Of a stretch of 35,240 bases of DNA, positions 15,381 to 23,459 are shown in pieces. The translations under genes were made by a program, and so were the position numbers. Every line of letters starts with the position of its first letter. The stretch's first letter is position 1. The notes below the pieces were generated by a model. It searched no databases. It saw nothing but the letters and a program-made list of their open reading frames with translations, and had not been told where the DNA came from. Source of the DNA: DSUN01 sp035527715 (GTDB taxonomy: Bacteria > Planctomycetota > PUPC01 > DSUN01); contig DATKZY010000185.1 of the NCBI GenBank assembly GCA_035527715.1, forward strand, positions 1-35,240, written 5' to 3'.

Positions 15381-16625
15381 ATGTCCGATCCGGCACGCCG
15401 GGCCGGCCCTGAGCCCCGCCGAAGAGTGCTCGTGATCGACGATGAAGAAGGCATTCGCAGCCTCCTCGACGCGGCACTCTCCGCCAATGGCTATGGCGTT
15501 CAGACCTTTCCCGACGCCGAACAGGCCCTTGCCGCCCTGCGCGAGGCCGAGAGCGGTCCCGGCGCGACCGACGCCACCGGCCACGCCGGGGAGCCCGACG
15601 TGGCGGTGGTGGACATCCGGATGCCGGGGATGGACGGGTTGGAGCTCTCGCGCGAGTTGCGGGCGCGCGACGGCGACCTGCCGGTGATCATCATGACCGC
15701 GCACGCGGACATGGACTCGGCCCGCGACGCAATCCGCCTGGGGGCCTACGACTACATTGCGAAGCCGTTCGACGTGGACGACGTGCTGCTAAGCGTGGCG
15801 CGCGCCGCCGAGCGGCGGGCGCTGCTGGCCGAGAACCGCGCCCACCAGCGCAACCTCGAGGCCCGGGTCGAGGAGCGCACCCGCCAGCTCTCCGAGGCCA
15901 TGTCCCGCGTCGAGCAGTCGTTCCAGGACATCCAGAGGGCCCACCTCGAGTCCATCTTCGTCCTCTCCCGTGTCACCGAGCTCAACGACGAGTACACCGG
16001 GAACCACATCCGCCGCGTGAGCGCCTACTGCGAAGAGGTCGCCCGCGCCCTCGGGTGCAGCACCGACTTCGTCGAGCAGATCACCTACTCGAGTCCCATG
16101 CACGACATCGGCAAGATCTCCATCCCCCCCGAGATCCTCGGCAAGCCGGGCAAGCTCACCCCCGACGAGTTCGCCATCGTCAAGCAGCACGCCGTCAACG
16201 GCGCCCGCATCCTCAAAGGCATCCCCTTCCTCACCGTCGCCAGCGAGATCGCGCTCACCCACCACGAGCGCTACGACGGCACAGGCTACCCACGCGGGCT
16301 GAAGGGCGAGGACATCCCTCTCTCGGGCCGCATCGTGGCCGTCGCCGACGTCTTCGACGCGCTCATCTCGCGCCGCCCCTACAAGGAACCCTACTCGTTC
16401 GAGCAGTCGCTCGAGATCATGGCGCGCGAGGCGGGCAAGCACTTCGACCCGCGTGTGCTCGGCGTGTTCCTGGGCCTCACCGACCGCGTCCGCGAGATCG
16501 CCGAACGCCTCCGCGACGAGGCGGACGGCGAACCCGCCGGCTCTGCCCCGGCGGCCTCCCTCCTCTCCGTGTTCGCCCACTCCCTCGGCGGCGGCCCACT
16601 CAAGCCCTCCCCTGTGGCCAGCTAG
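15381..16625 (+). CDS. Response regulator with HD-GYP domain (probable cyclic-di-GMP phosphodiesterase)
   Basis: 414 aa. The receiver domain has a DDEE acidic patch, phospho-Asp78 in VAVVDIRMPGMDG, and Lys in YIAKPF. A long coiled coil follows (about 145-195; ENRAHQRNLEARVEERTRQL). The HD-GYP domain occupies about 200-375, with the metal-binding pair H241-D242 in MHDIGK, the HHERYDGTGYP signature and IVAVADVFDAL. HD-GYP enzymes hydrolyse cyclic di-GMP, and the metal ligands and GYP motif are intact, so activity is expected. The RpfG-like layout links the upstream phosphorelay to a second-messenger output controlling surface life or motility. AAGGAGAG precedes the ATG. It is the last gene of the run. 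Confidence 0.93.
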   Translation: MSDPARRAGPEPRRRVLVIDDEEGIRSLLDAALSANGYGVQTFPDAEQALAALREAESGPGATDATGHAGEPDVAVVDIRMPGMDGLELSRELRARDGDLPVIIMTAHADMDSARDAIRLGAYDYIAKPFDVDDVLLSVARAAERRALLAENRAHQRNLEARVEERTRQLSEAMSRVEQSFQDIQRAHLESIFVLSRVTELNDEYTGNHIRRVSAYCEEVARALGCSTDFVEQITYSSPMHDIGKISIPPEILGKPGKLTPDEFAIVKQHAVNGARILKGIPFLTVASEIALTHHERYDGTGYPRGLKGEDIPLSGRIVAVADVFDALISRRPYKEPYSFEQSLEIMAREAGKHFDPRVLGVFLGLTDRVREIAERLRDEADGEPAGSAPAASLLSVFAHSLGGGPLKPSPVAS

Positions 16626-16700
16626 GCCCTGTACGACCACTGCCCCGAGCGGGTGGCTCCCGGCGTCCGCCAGGACCCGAGGCCGCGCTCTGGGGGGAGT

Positions 16701-16728
16701 TTGCAGGGGGCCGCGTTCGCGCTACAAT
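16701..16728 (+). promoter_or_regulatory. Sigma70-type promoter for the lipoprotein glycosidase-like gene
   Basis: TTGCAG (16701-16706), a 16-bp spacer and TACAAT (16723-16728). It resembles the promoter at 6600 in boxes and spacing. The leader to the ATG at 16803 would be about 68 nt. Confidence 0.55.
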
Positions 16729-16802
16729 CGCGGGGGAGCGGGTTGCGGGGACGGCAGGCAGCCTGCCCTATGGGAAGCTCCAGTTGCGAAAGGGCCAGAC
16801 GC

Positions 16803-18605
16803 ATGCGAAGTCTCGTCGCGCTCGGTGCGGTCCTGCTTTCCCAGGCGTTCGTCGCCTGTGACCGTCAGCGCTCGCCGGCGCCGGCCGCGAAGCCTGCCCT
16901 GCCACCCCCCGGCGCGCGGGGCGCCGGCGGCCCGGGTGCGTTCGGCATCGCTTCCAGCGGGGAGTCGTTCGGGGACCACGCGCGCCTGTTTCCCCTGCTC
17001 CACGAGGCGGGGATCACGATGGTGCGCTCCTTCCCCGAATGGGCCGGCCTCCAGCCCGAGCCGGGGAAATGGGACTGGGCGTGCGGGGACGCGTTGATCG
17101 CCAGCGCCCGCAGGAACCAGATTCAGATCGCCGGCGTGCTCTGCTACCTGGCGCCGTGGGCGTCTTCCGCGGCACCCGGCGCCGACCATGGGAATCGCAC
17201 CCGGACCTTTCCGATCAAGGACATGCGAACCTGGCGCGACTTCGTGGCAGGCGTGGTCGCGCGATACCACGCCGATGTGAAGTGGTGGGAGGTGTACAAC
17301 GAGTTCAACTCCCCGGCGTTCGCCCGCAACGCCACCGTCAAGGACTACGTGGGAATGGTCCGTCAGGCCCACGAGGCGGCCCGCGAGGTGGACCCTGAGT
17401 GCAAGATCGGGATCGGCTGCGCCGACGCGGACCTCAGCTTCCTCGAGCAGGTATTCGTCCAGGGGGCCGCCGGCTGCGTGGACTTCGTGAATGTGCACCC
17501 GTATTCGCTGATGGGCGCGGTGATGGAGGGCCGGGAGGCAGTGTTCCTGCGGCTGGCCGCGAACCTGCGGAAGATGCTGGCCAGGTGTGGGCAGAGCCCC
17601 GAGCTGCCCCTATGGGTCAGCGAGATCGGCGTGCCCTCCACCGATGCGCCCGGGCCCGAGAAGAAGCAGGCCGAGGCCATCGCGAAGGCCTACGTGCTGT
17701 GTCTCGCGCAGGGCATCGCCCGCGTCTTCTGGTTCGAAGGCCGCGGGCCGGCCTACGGGCCGAGCGGCGACTTCGGCATTCTCCGGAGCAACTGGACCCC
17801 GCGGCCCTCCTACCGGGCGCTGGGCACCTTGACCCGTCTGCTGGGGCCGCGGCCCGAATGCCTGGGGTGGCTCGACCCCACCGGGCGGAGCTACGCCTTC
17901 GTGTTCCAGGGCGCTGCCGGCCCGGTCCTGGTCGCCTGGGCCGCCAGCCCAGAGGGCGACACCGTGCGGCTTCCGGCCGGCGTCACGGTCGTTGACCTGG
18001 CAGGGACGCCTGCCGAGACCCAGGCTGAACGCGACCTGGCCCTCACCACCGTGCCGGTCTTCGTCACCGGCCTGCCGGAAAAGTGGGTGGCCGACGCGCG
18101 CACACACCACGGCCAGCCGTTCCCCTGGCTCAAGGACTACGGCCGGGCGGAGTCGGTGTCGTGCCGGATGGGTGTCGCCAACGTGGACGGCGGCCTGACG
18201 CAGATTGACCGCGGGGACGGTAGGACGGTGCTGGGACTCGTGGACGGGGAGCATGCTCGCCGAACCGACATCGCGAACAAGTGCCCCTACGTCTACTTCG
18301 ATGTGGACGACACGTACGCCTCCGTCGGCGATGCTGAGCTGGAGATCACGCTCGTGGCGAGGAGGGTGGACCCCACCAAGGCGGGTGGCTGCAAGCTCTG
18401 CTACGAGTCCACTAAGGGCTATCGTGCGACCGCCGAGTGGTGGACCGTCCCTGCCGGGCCGGGGTGGCAGCAGCACACGTTCCGCGTCCGCGACGCGAAT
18501 TTCGCGAACAACTGGGGCTGGAATTTCCGCACCGACAGCGTGGGCGCCCCGGGCGACATCTGGGTCAAGGAGGTCGTCGTCAAGCGAATCGGGGCCGGGA
18601 GGTAG
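16803..18605 (+). CDS. Lipoprotein with a TIM-barrel glycosidase-like domain (clan GH-A type)
   Basis: 600 aa. The signal segment ends LLSQAFVAC with the Cys at residue 19, an acceptable though not ideal lipobox, so the protein is probably anchored in a membrane. Residues about 50-400 form a (beta/alpha)8-type domain: FPLLHEAGITMVRSFPEW, then PEPGKWDW, the acid/base candidate Glu167 in WEVYNEFN, the VDFVNVHPYS strand, and the nucleophile candidate Glu274 in LWVSEIGVPS. This spacing matches GH5/GH39-like hydrolases. The C-terminal third (about 440-600) looks like beta-sandwich modules. Substrate is not predictable. ATG 16803 is preferred over ATG 16770 because it begins the signal peptide; the ribosome-binding site is weak. 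Confidence 0.75.
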   Translation: MRSLVALGAVLLSQAFVACDRQRSPAPAAKPALPPPGARGAGGPGAFGIASSGESFGDHARLFPLLHEAGITMVRSFPEWAGLQPEPGKWDWACGDALIASARRNQIQIAGVLCYLAPWASSAAPGADHGNRTRTFPIKDMRTWRDFVAGVVARYHADVKWWEVYNEFNSPAFARNATVKDYVGMVRQAHEAAREVDPECKIGIGCADADLSFLEQVFVQGAAGCVDFVNVHPYSLMGAVMEGREAVFLRLAANLRKMLARCGQSPELPLWVSEIGVPSTDAPGPEKKQAEAIAKAYVLCLAQGIARVFWFEGRGPAYGPSGDFGILRSNWTPRPSYRALGTLTRLLGPRPECLGWLDPTGRSYAFVFQGAAGPVLVAWAASPEGDTVRLPAGVTVVDLAGTPAETQAERDLALTTVPVFVTGLPEKWVADARTHHGQPFPWLKDYGRAESVSCRMGVANVDGGLTQIDRGDGRTVLGLVDGEHARRTDIANKCPYVYFDVDDTYASVGDAELEITLVARRVDPTKAGGCKLCYESTKGYRATAEWWTVPAGPGWQQHTFRVRDANFANNWGWNFRTDSVGAPGDIWVKEVVVKRIGAGR

Positions 18606-18621
18606 CCGCCCGCGCTCGGCC

Positions 18622-18649
18622 TTGACCTGGGCCACGCGCGGAGTATACT
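18622..18649 (+). promoter_or_regulatory. Sigma70-type promoter for the Gfo/Idh/MocA gene at 18693
   Basis: TTGACC (18622-18627), a 16-bp spacer and TATACT (18644-18649), giving a leader of about 37 nt. Each box differs from consensus at one position. Confidence 0.65.
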
Positions 18650-18692
18650 CTTCGTGCGGACGCTTCCCGCACGCCGCCAGGAGAACACAGGA

Positions 18693-20015
18693 ATGAACGC
18701 CACTGCGAGCGCGACGCGCCGCGAATTCATCCGTCGAGCCGCCGCCGCCTCGGCCACGACGCTCGCGGCGCCGCACGTACTGACCTCCGCCGCCCTCGGC
18801 GGCCCGGGCGCCGCCCCGGCCAGCGACCGGGTGCGCGTGGGCTTCATCGGCACGGGAGGCCACGGCATCGGCCGAAACCTCCAAGGCTTCCTCGGCCAGC
18901 GCGACGCCGCCGTCGCCGCCCTGTGCGACGTGGACGACGGCTGCCTCGCGCGCGGCGTCCACGTGACCGAGCAGGCCTACAAGAACCGCGGCCTCGGCGA
19001 CGAGCTGACCAGCATCCTCAAGACGAAGGACTGGCGCCAGGTCATCGAGCGCCCCGAGGTGGACGCCGTGATGGTCTCCGCGCCCGACCACTGGCACTGC
19101 CTGATGTCGGCCTGGGCCGTCCGGGCCGGCAAGGACGTGATCTGCGAGAAGCCGACCTACTGCATCGCCGAGGGCCGCGCCCTGGCCGACACGGTGAAGC
19201 GCTACGGCGCGGTCTTCCAGACGAGCACCGAGGACCGCTCCATCGGCATCTACCATCGCCTCGCCGAGGTCGTCCGCAACCAGCTCATTGGCAAGCTCCA
19301 GCGCATCGAGCTCACCCTGCCCGCCGCCCCTGGCAGCCCCGGCGACCCCACGCCGCAGCCCGTGCCGCCCGGGCTCGACTGGGATATGTGGCTCGGCCCC
19401 GCCGCCTGGGCGCCGTACTGCCCGGGACGCGTGCACTTCAACTTCCGCTACTGCGCCAACACCGGCGCGGGCATCCTGGCCGACTGGGGCTGCCACCAGT
19501 GCGACACCGCCCAATGGGCCAACGACACCGAACGGAGCGGCCCCGTCGAGATCGAGGGCACGGGCCAGCGCTTCGGCCACGGCCTCTACGACACCTTCCA
19601 CACCTACGACATCACCTATCGCTACGCCAGCGGCGTCGTCTTCCACATCAAGAGCGGCGGCACCGGCCTCCGCTTCGAGGGCACCGATGGCTGGGTCGAG
19701 AGTCCCTCCTGGTGCGCCCCCATCCGCGCCAGCCGCCCCGAGCTGCTCACCGCGCCCGTCCCGGTCACGGGCGTACACCTCTTCACCTGCCCGGCCGGCG
19801 AGCACCGCAACTTCCTCGATTGCGTGAAGACGCGCCGCGACCCCTACTTCCCCGCTGAGGTCGGCCACCGCTGCGCGTCCGTCTGCCATCTCGGCACCAT
19901 CTCCATGTTGCTCCGCCGCAAGCTCACGTGGGACCCCGTGGCCGAGGAGTTCCCCGGCGACCCCGAGGCCAACCGCCTCCGCTCCCGCCCCATGCGCGAG
20001 CCGTGGACGCTGTAG
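18693..20015 (+). CDS. Tat-exported Gfo/Idh/MocA family oxidoreductase
   Basis: 440 aa. The twin-arginine signal (RREFIRRAAAASATTLAAP) shows export of a folded, cofactor-loaded protein. The Rossmann fold begins RVRVGFIGTGGHGIGRN (NAD(P)-binding GxGGxG) and continues with AALCDVDD, VDAVMVSAPDHWH and the catalytic CEKP motif with Lys153. The C-terminal alpha/beta domain contains DWDMWLGPA and ADWGCHQCDTAQW, the planctomycete version of the substrate domain with a conserved Asp and His. Relatives act on sugars, inositols or glycosides in the periplasm. AGGAG lies nine bases before the ATG. The upstream lipoprotein glycosidase-like gene may supply its substrate, although it has a separate promoter. 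Confidence 0.9.
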   Translation: MNATASATRREFIRRAAAASATTLAAPHVLTSAALGGPGAAPASDRVRVGFIGTGGHGIGRNLQGFLGQRDAAVAALCDVDDGCLARGVHVTEQAYKNRGLGDELTSILKTKDWRQVIERPEVDAVMVSAPDHWHCLMSAWAVRAGKDVICEKPTYCIAEGRALADTVKRYGAVFQTSTEDRSIGIYHRLAEVVRNQLIGKLQRIELTLPAAPGSPGDPTPQPVPPGLDWDMWLGPAAWAPYCPGRVHFNFRYCANTGAGILADWGCHQCDTAQWANDTERSGPVEIEGTGQRFGHGLYDTFHTYDITYRYASGVVFHIKSGGTGLRFEGTDGWVESPSWCAPIRASRPELLTAPVPVTGVHLFTCPAGEHRNFLDCVKTRRDPYFPAEVGHRCASVCHLGTISMLLRRKLTWDPVAEEFPGDPEANRLRSRPMREPWTL

Positions 20016-20056
20016 GCGGGGCAGGCCGGCCGCGCGCAGAATCCTCTGCAAAGGGC

Positions 20057-20085
20057 TTGCATTGTCCGCGGCTATCTGGTAAAAT
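20057..20085 (+). promoter_or_regulatory. Sigma70-type promoter with a long leader for the RRM gene
   Basis: TTGCAT (20057-20062), a 17-bp spacer and TAAAAT (20080-20085). The start near 20092 leaves a leader of about 230 nt before the ATG at 20325, unusually long for this window. A short frame beginning at 20084 within the leader has no ribosome-binding site and is not called. Confidence 0.55.
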
Positions 20086-20324
20086 GCTTTACGAATGGTA
20101 CGCCTGCCCGACACTCACGATAGCTCCCCCCACGTACAATCCCTCCGTGAGGCGCTCTCGGTCAGTGTCCCGCGCTCCATTCGCAGCTACGGCCGCGCAC
20201 ACGCTCCGCATCGTGCAGGAGCTGCACGGTCGTGCCCGCTACTGGCACATTGCCCGTTGCCTTGAAAAAGCGCGAGGCCGCCGACCGCGGGTGCCTTGTC
20301 AGGTTCTGTTCTGGAGTTTTGTGG

Positions 20325-20630
20325 ATGAAGATTTACGCAGGGAATCTGGCGTTCGGTGTGGACGACGCCGCGCTGCGGGCCGCCTTCGAGCCCCACGGCG
20401 AGGTGACCTCGGCGCAGGTCGTCATGGACCGCGATTCGGGCCGTTCGCGCGGCTTCGGCTTCGTCGAGATGCCGACCCCCGACCAGGCCCAGGCAGCCAT
20501 CCAGGCGTTGAATGGCACCGACCTCCAGGGCCGTTCGTTGAACATCAGCGAAGCGCGCTCCAAGAGCGAGGGCGGCAGCCGGGGTGGCGACCGCGGCGGC
20601 GACCGCGGCAGCAGGCGGCCCTCCTGGTAA
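20325..20630 (+). CDS. RRM-domain RNA-binding protein (Rbp-type)
   Basis: 101 aa. It carries one RNA recognition motif with RNP2 IYAGNL (3-8) and RNP1 RGFGFVEM (42-49), followed by a Gly/Arg/Ser/Asp tail (GGSRGGDRGGDRGSRRPSW). This is the compact RRM-plus-glycine-rich layout of cyanobacterial Rbp and other bacterial RRM proteins, several of which are cold-induced and bind single-stranded RNA through the aromatic residues of RNP1 (here Phe44 and Phe46). GGAG lies eight bases before the ATG. The long leader and the strong hairpin after the gene suggest a monocistronic message with post-transcriptional control, as seen for cold-shock genes. Its RNA targets are unknown. Confidence 0.9.
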   Translation: MKIYAGNLAFGVDDAALRAAFEPHGEVTSAQVVMDRDSGRSRGFGFVEMPTPDQAQAAIQALNGTDLQGRSLNISEARSKSEGGSRGGDRGGDRGSRRPSW

Positions 20631-20665
20631 GCCTGCCAACCTGAAGTGCAAGCCCAAGTCGAGCA

Positions 20666-20703
20666 GGAAGCCCGTGGCGGCCAACGCGTTGCCACGGGCT
20701 TCC
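20666..20703 (+). terminator. Strong hairpin after the RRM gene
   Basis: GGAAGCCCGTGGC (20666-20678) and GCCACGGGCTTCC (20691-20703) form a perfect 13-bp stem with a 12-nt loop, 35 nt after the stop codon. No run of T follows, so it may terminate inefficiently or stabilise the 3' end of the message. Confidence 0.65.
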
Positions 20704-20734
20704 GTGCCGTAACCGCGTGGCAGGGAAGGAGCAC

Positions 20735-21913
20735 ATGATGATGCCTGCTCAGGAGTGGCTGGCGATGTTCGTTCCCGCCCTCGTTCTGTGCCTGGCCGCC
20801 GCACACGGGGGCCAGGAGACAGAGGCCAAGCCGGGGACGCTTCGCGTCTACGTCGGCACCTACACCTGGAAGGCGAGCAAGGGCATCTACGCGATGGAGC
20901 TGGACCTGGCCACGGGCAAGCTCACCGCGCCTGAACTGGCCGCGGAGGCGACGAATCCCACGTTCCTCGCCATCCACCCGACGCAACGCTTCCTCTATGC
21001 CGTCGGCGAGATCGGCAACTTCGCGGGGCGCCGCAGCGGCGCCGTCAGCGCCTTCGCCATCGCCCCCGACAGCCCCAAGCTCAAGCCCCTGAACCAGCAG
21101 CCCTCGGGCGGCGCCGGACCCTGCCACGTGACGGTGGACAAGGAGGGGAAGAACCTCCTCGTGGCCAACTACGGAGGCGGCAGCGTCGCCGTCCTCCCCA
21201 TCGCCGCCGACGGCTCTCTCAAGGAGCCCTCGTGCACCATCCAGCACAAGGGCACAGGCCCCGACCCCAAGCGGCAGGAGGGGCCGCACGCCCACTCGAT
21301 CAACCTCGACCCCGCCGGCCGCTTCGCCTTCGCCGCCGACCTGGGGCTCGACAAGCTGCTCATCTACCGCCTCGACCCCGCCAAGGGCACGCTGACGCCC
21401 AACGACCCGCCATCCGCCTCCGTCGCCCCGGGCGCCGGCCCGCGCCACTTCGCCTTCCACCCCAACGGCCGCTTCGCCTACGTCATCAACGAAATGGCCG
21501 CTACCGTCACCGCCTTCGCCTACGACGCCGAGCGCGGCGCCCTGAAGGAACTGCAAACCGTCCCCACCCTGCCCGCCGAATTCGGCGGGCGGCGTTCGAC
21601 GGCCGAGGTCGTGGTGCACCCGTCGGGCAAGTTCCTCTACGGCTCGAACCGCGGGCACGACAGCATCGCCCTCTTCGGCATTGACGCCGAGACGGGCAAG
21701 CTCGCCCCCGCCGGCCATCAGTCCACCCTGGGCAACGAGCCGCGCAACTTCGCCATAGAGCCCGCCGGCGCCTGGCTCCTCGCCGCCAACCAGAACTCCA
21801 ACAGCGTCATCGTCTTCCGCATTGACCCCAAGACCGGCGCCCTCAGCGCCACGGGCGCCAAGGCCGACATTCCGGCGCCCGTCTGCGTCCGATTCGTCCC
21901 CGCTGCCAGGTAG
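20735..21913 (+). CDS. Exported lactonase, 7-bladed beta-propeller (YbhE/Pgl type)
   Basis: 392 aa. Three ATG codons occur in a row (20735, 20738, 20741); AAGGAG at 20726-20731 fits the second or third best. A signal peptide (LAMFVPALVLCLAAAHG) is followed by the lactonase propeller: RVYVGTYTWKASKGIYAMELD, NPTFLAIHPTQRFLYAVGE, GPCHVTVDKEGKNLLVANYGGGSV, PHAHSINLDPAGRFAFAADLGLDK, PRHFAFHPNGRFAYVINE and EPRNFAIEPAGAWLLAANQ mark successive blades. Family members open 6-phosphogluconolactone or related sugar lactones. An exported version would act on extracellular aldonolactones, the products expected from sugar oxidation by the Tat-exported Gfo/Idh/MocA enzymes encoded on either side. That link is inference. 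Confidence 0.87.
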   Translation: MMMPAQEWLAMFVPALVLCLAAAHGGQETEAKPGTLRVYVGTYTWKASKGIYAMELDLATGKLTAPELAAEATNPTFLAIHPTQRFLYAVGEIGNFAGRRSGAVSAFAIAPDSPKLKPLNQQPSGGAGPCHVTVDKEGKNLLVANYGGGSVAVLPIAADGSLKEPSCTIQHKGTGPDPKRQEGPHAHSINLDPAGRFAFAADLGLDKLLIYRLDPAKGTLTPNDPPSASVAPGAGPRHFAFHPNGRFAYVINEMAATVTAFAYDAERGALKELQTVPTLPAEFGGRRSTAEVVVHPSGKFLYGSNRGHDSIALFGIDAETGKLAPAGHQSTLGNEPRNFAIEPAGAWLLAANQNSNSVIVFRIDPKTGALSATGAKADIPAPVCVRFVPAAR

Positions 21914-21928
21914 GCCCGCGCTCTCGGC

Positions 21929-22705
21929 TCATTGCTTGAAGTTGATGCCCCGGAACCCAAGTTCTTGGAGGGTGTCAAGGGCTTGGAGGGCCCATTCGCA
22001 AAGAGCGTCATCTTGGACATCGAGGATCACGGCCGCGTTCTTGAGGCCCGGGACTTTGGAGATCTTCTTGAGGGTCTCATTGGCCTCGGTCCAGTCGGCC
22101 ATGGCCCGCTGATCAATGATGATGCGTGGGAGAGGCCGGTTGGCTGGGCTATCCTGGCGGACCCCGATGCGGATCCATACCTCGTCATTGGTGACGGCAC
22201 CCTTCTCATCCCCCTTCTCCGCGGCTGGACGCGGGACGGAGGGATGGTCCGCGGCCCCCGGCTGGTCCTCCTTGGATTTCTCCTCCTGCTTGCACTCCTC
22301 TGCCTCTGGCAGACGGGCCAGCTTGAGGCGCCAGATCTGGACGTCCTTGCTCACCAAGAGTTTGTACAGCCTTCGGAGCGCCCCGAACCGTGCCTCCTTG
22401 TGCAGGCGAGCCCTCGCCCCGACCCTGCTGAAGCCCGTCTCGGGGTCGAGGTCGGCCTTGGCCTCTCGGCCCAGATTCTCGCGAAGCCATTGCTCGTCGC
22501 GGACCGCACCGGCGTAGACGAACCTCCCGCGTTCGTCCACATCAATCACGAGGCACTTCGACTCCGCTGGGGGCCGCGCAGCAGCCAGCGGCCCCGGGGG
22601 CACGGGGGCGGCCTCCGCAGCGCAAAGGCTTCCGCACCTCAGCGCGACCGCGAACGCCAGCAGAGCCGCGGGCGAAAATGGAATGACACCAAGCTGTGTT
22701 CGCAT
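21929..22705 (-). CDS. Exported protein with ExbD/TolR-like periplasmic domain(s)
   Basis: 258 aa with an N-terminal signal (MRTQLGVIPFSPAALLAFAV, cleavage near CAAEA). The C-terminal part, EANETLKKISKVPGLKNAAV followed by ILDVQDDALCEWALQALDTL and GFRGINFKQ, follows the pattern of the ExbD/TolR periplasmic domain: parallel residue use, a central Asp, then an ALxALDxxxxxGFxxINF ending. The N-terminal part (LVIDVDERGRFVYAG ... LRRLYKLLVSKDVQIW) looks like a second, shorter copy of the same unit. A charged linker (about 150-180) joins them. Unlike true ExbD there is no N-terminal membrane helix carrying the proton-channel Asp, and no ExbB or TonB gene is near, so energy coupling is unlikely. AGGGGGAT precedes the ATG at 22705. 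It is convergent with the lactonase gene. Confidence 0.6.
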   Translation of the reverse strand: MRTQLGVIPFSPAALLAFAVALRCGSLCAAEAAPVPPGPLAAARPPAESKCLVIDVDERGRFVYAGAVRDEQWLRENLGREAKADLDPETGFSRVGARARLHKEARFGALRRLYKLLVSKDVQIWRLKLARLPEAEECKQEEKSKEDQPGAADHPSVPRPAAEKGDEKGAVTNDEVWIRIGVRQDSPANRPLPRIIIDQRAMADWTEANETLKKISKVPGLKNAAVILDVQDDALCEWALQALDTLQELGFRGINFKQ

Positions 22706-22804
22706 CTGAGCTATCCCCCTAGCACAGAGAGTGCCATACCCTCATACGAATGGCCTGCTGCCGAGTCCGGAAGGGCGCCGGCTCGAATACGGCGGGCGCA
22801 CCTG

Positions 22805-23167
22805 TCATCCTGTCGTGGCGTCGGCCTCGGCCTTGGCCTGCTCGATAGCATTCGCGAGTCTGTCCACTGTTGCGATCTTGGGCGCGGCCTTGCCTCGCTC
22901 GATCCGGTTCAGTGTCTCGGGGCGGATGCCGGCCCGTCGCGCCAAGTCGGCCTGGGTGAGACCGGCGGCCCGCCGTTCGCGGACGATCTTGCGCGCGAGG
23001 AGCGCCGTGGTGTACTCCAGCGCGGGGTAATTCCCCGATCTGTTCGGCCCTGGAAGCGGAGGAAGCTCGTGGTCCTCGGTTCCGGCTAGCGCTCGGAGTC
23101 TATCGTATTCCTCCGCCTCAATGACCGCATACCTCCTGCCATTGAGGGTGAGGGTCTGGACGCTCAT
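22805..23167 (-). CDS. XRE-family antitoxin
   Basis: 120 aa. The N-terminal 30 residues (VQTLTLNGRRYAVIEAEEYD) resemble the strand-turn-strand of Phd/YefM-type antitoxins. Residues about 60-112 form a Cro/C1-type helix-turn-helix (RERRAAGLTQADLARRAGIRPETLNRIERGK). It begins 3 nt after the stop of the RelE-type toxin gene, with GAGGAGTGA as its ribosome-binding site. Such proteins neutralise the toxin by direct binding and repress the operon. The palindrome at 23447-23477 is the likely operator. The toxin-first order is that of HigBA and RelE-XRE systems. Confidence 0.85.
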   Translation of the reverse strand: MSVQTLTLNGRRYAVIEAEEYDRLRALAGTEDHELPPLPGPNRSGNYPALEYTTALLARKIVRERRAAGLTQADLARRAGIRPETLNRIERGKAAPKIATVDRLANAIEQAKAEADATTG

Positions 23168-23170
23168 GGG

Positions 23171-23422
23171 TCACTCCTCATAGAAGCGGTCGCGGTGGCC
23201 TACCTTCTCCACGACCACAGCCGCATGCTCGATTCTGAACTGAACGCGATAGTCGCCCGTACGGATGCGGTAGTGGCCCGCCAAGGGACCTCGCAGGGGC
23301 TTCGCTCCGCTCACTCTTGGCCACTCCTGTAGCCTTCGGACGATCTTCCGGACGCGAGCCACGATCACGAAAGGAAGGTCGTGCAATTGCTCGACCGCTT
23401 CGGGAGTCAACTCCACGTTCAT
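23171..23422 (-). CDS. RelE/ParE-family toxin
   Basis: 83 aa, the usual RelE length. The fold markers are MNVELTPEAVEQLHDLP, a helical pair, KPLRGPLAGHYRIRTGDYRV and a closing strand AVVVEKVGHRDRFYEE. The Arg and Tyr residues in YRIRTGDYRV sit where RelE-type mRNA interferases place their catalytic or RNA-contacting residues, so cleavage of ribosome-bound mRNA is likely. No Shine-Dalgarno sequence precedes the ATG, and the predicted promoter would place the transcription start within a few bases of it, suggesting a leaderless message. The antitoxin gene follows after 3 nt. Confidence 0.88.
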   Translation of the reverse strand: MNVELTPEAVEQLHDLPFVIVARVRKIVRRLQEWPRVSGAKPLRGPLAGHYRIRTGDYRVQFRIEHAAVVVEKVGHRDRFYEE

Positions 23423-23431
23423 GTCGGTACT

Positions 23432-23459
23432 ATCTTATCTCTATTGGCGTGAAAGTCAA
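23432..23459 (-). promoter_or_regulatory. Promoter of the toxin-antitoxin operon
   Basis: Minus strand TTGACT (23459-23454), a 16-bp spacer and TAAGAT (23437-23432). Transcription would begin near 23425, only about 3 nt before the toxin ATG at 23422. Confidence 0.6.

Noticed and set aside
17610..20114. An 834-codon open frame on the minus strand
   Set aside because: It runs antisense to the glycosidase-like and Gfo/Idh/MocA genes, both of which have promoters, ribosome-binding sites and clear motifs.
20240..20260. A sigma54-like TGGCAC...TTGCC upstream of the RRM gene
   Set aside because: The spacing between GG and GC is wrong for a -24/-12 promoter.
20084..20644. A short protein starting in the leader of the RRM gene
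   Set aside because: There is no ribosome-binding site, the start overlaps the promoter -10 box, and the frame runs out of phase through the RRM gene.
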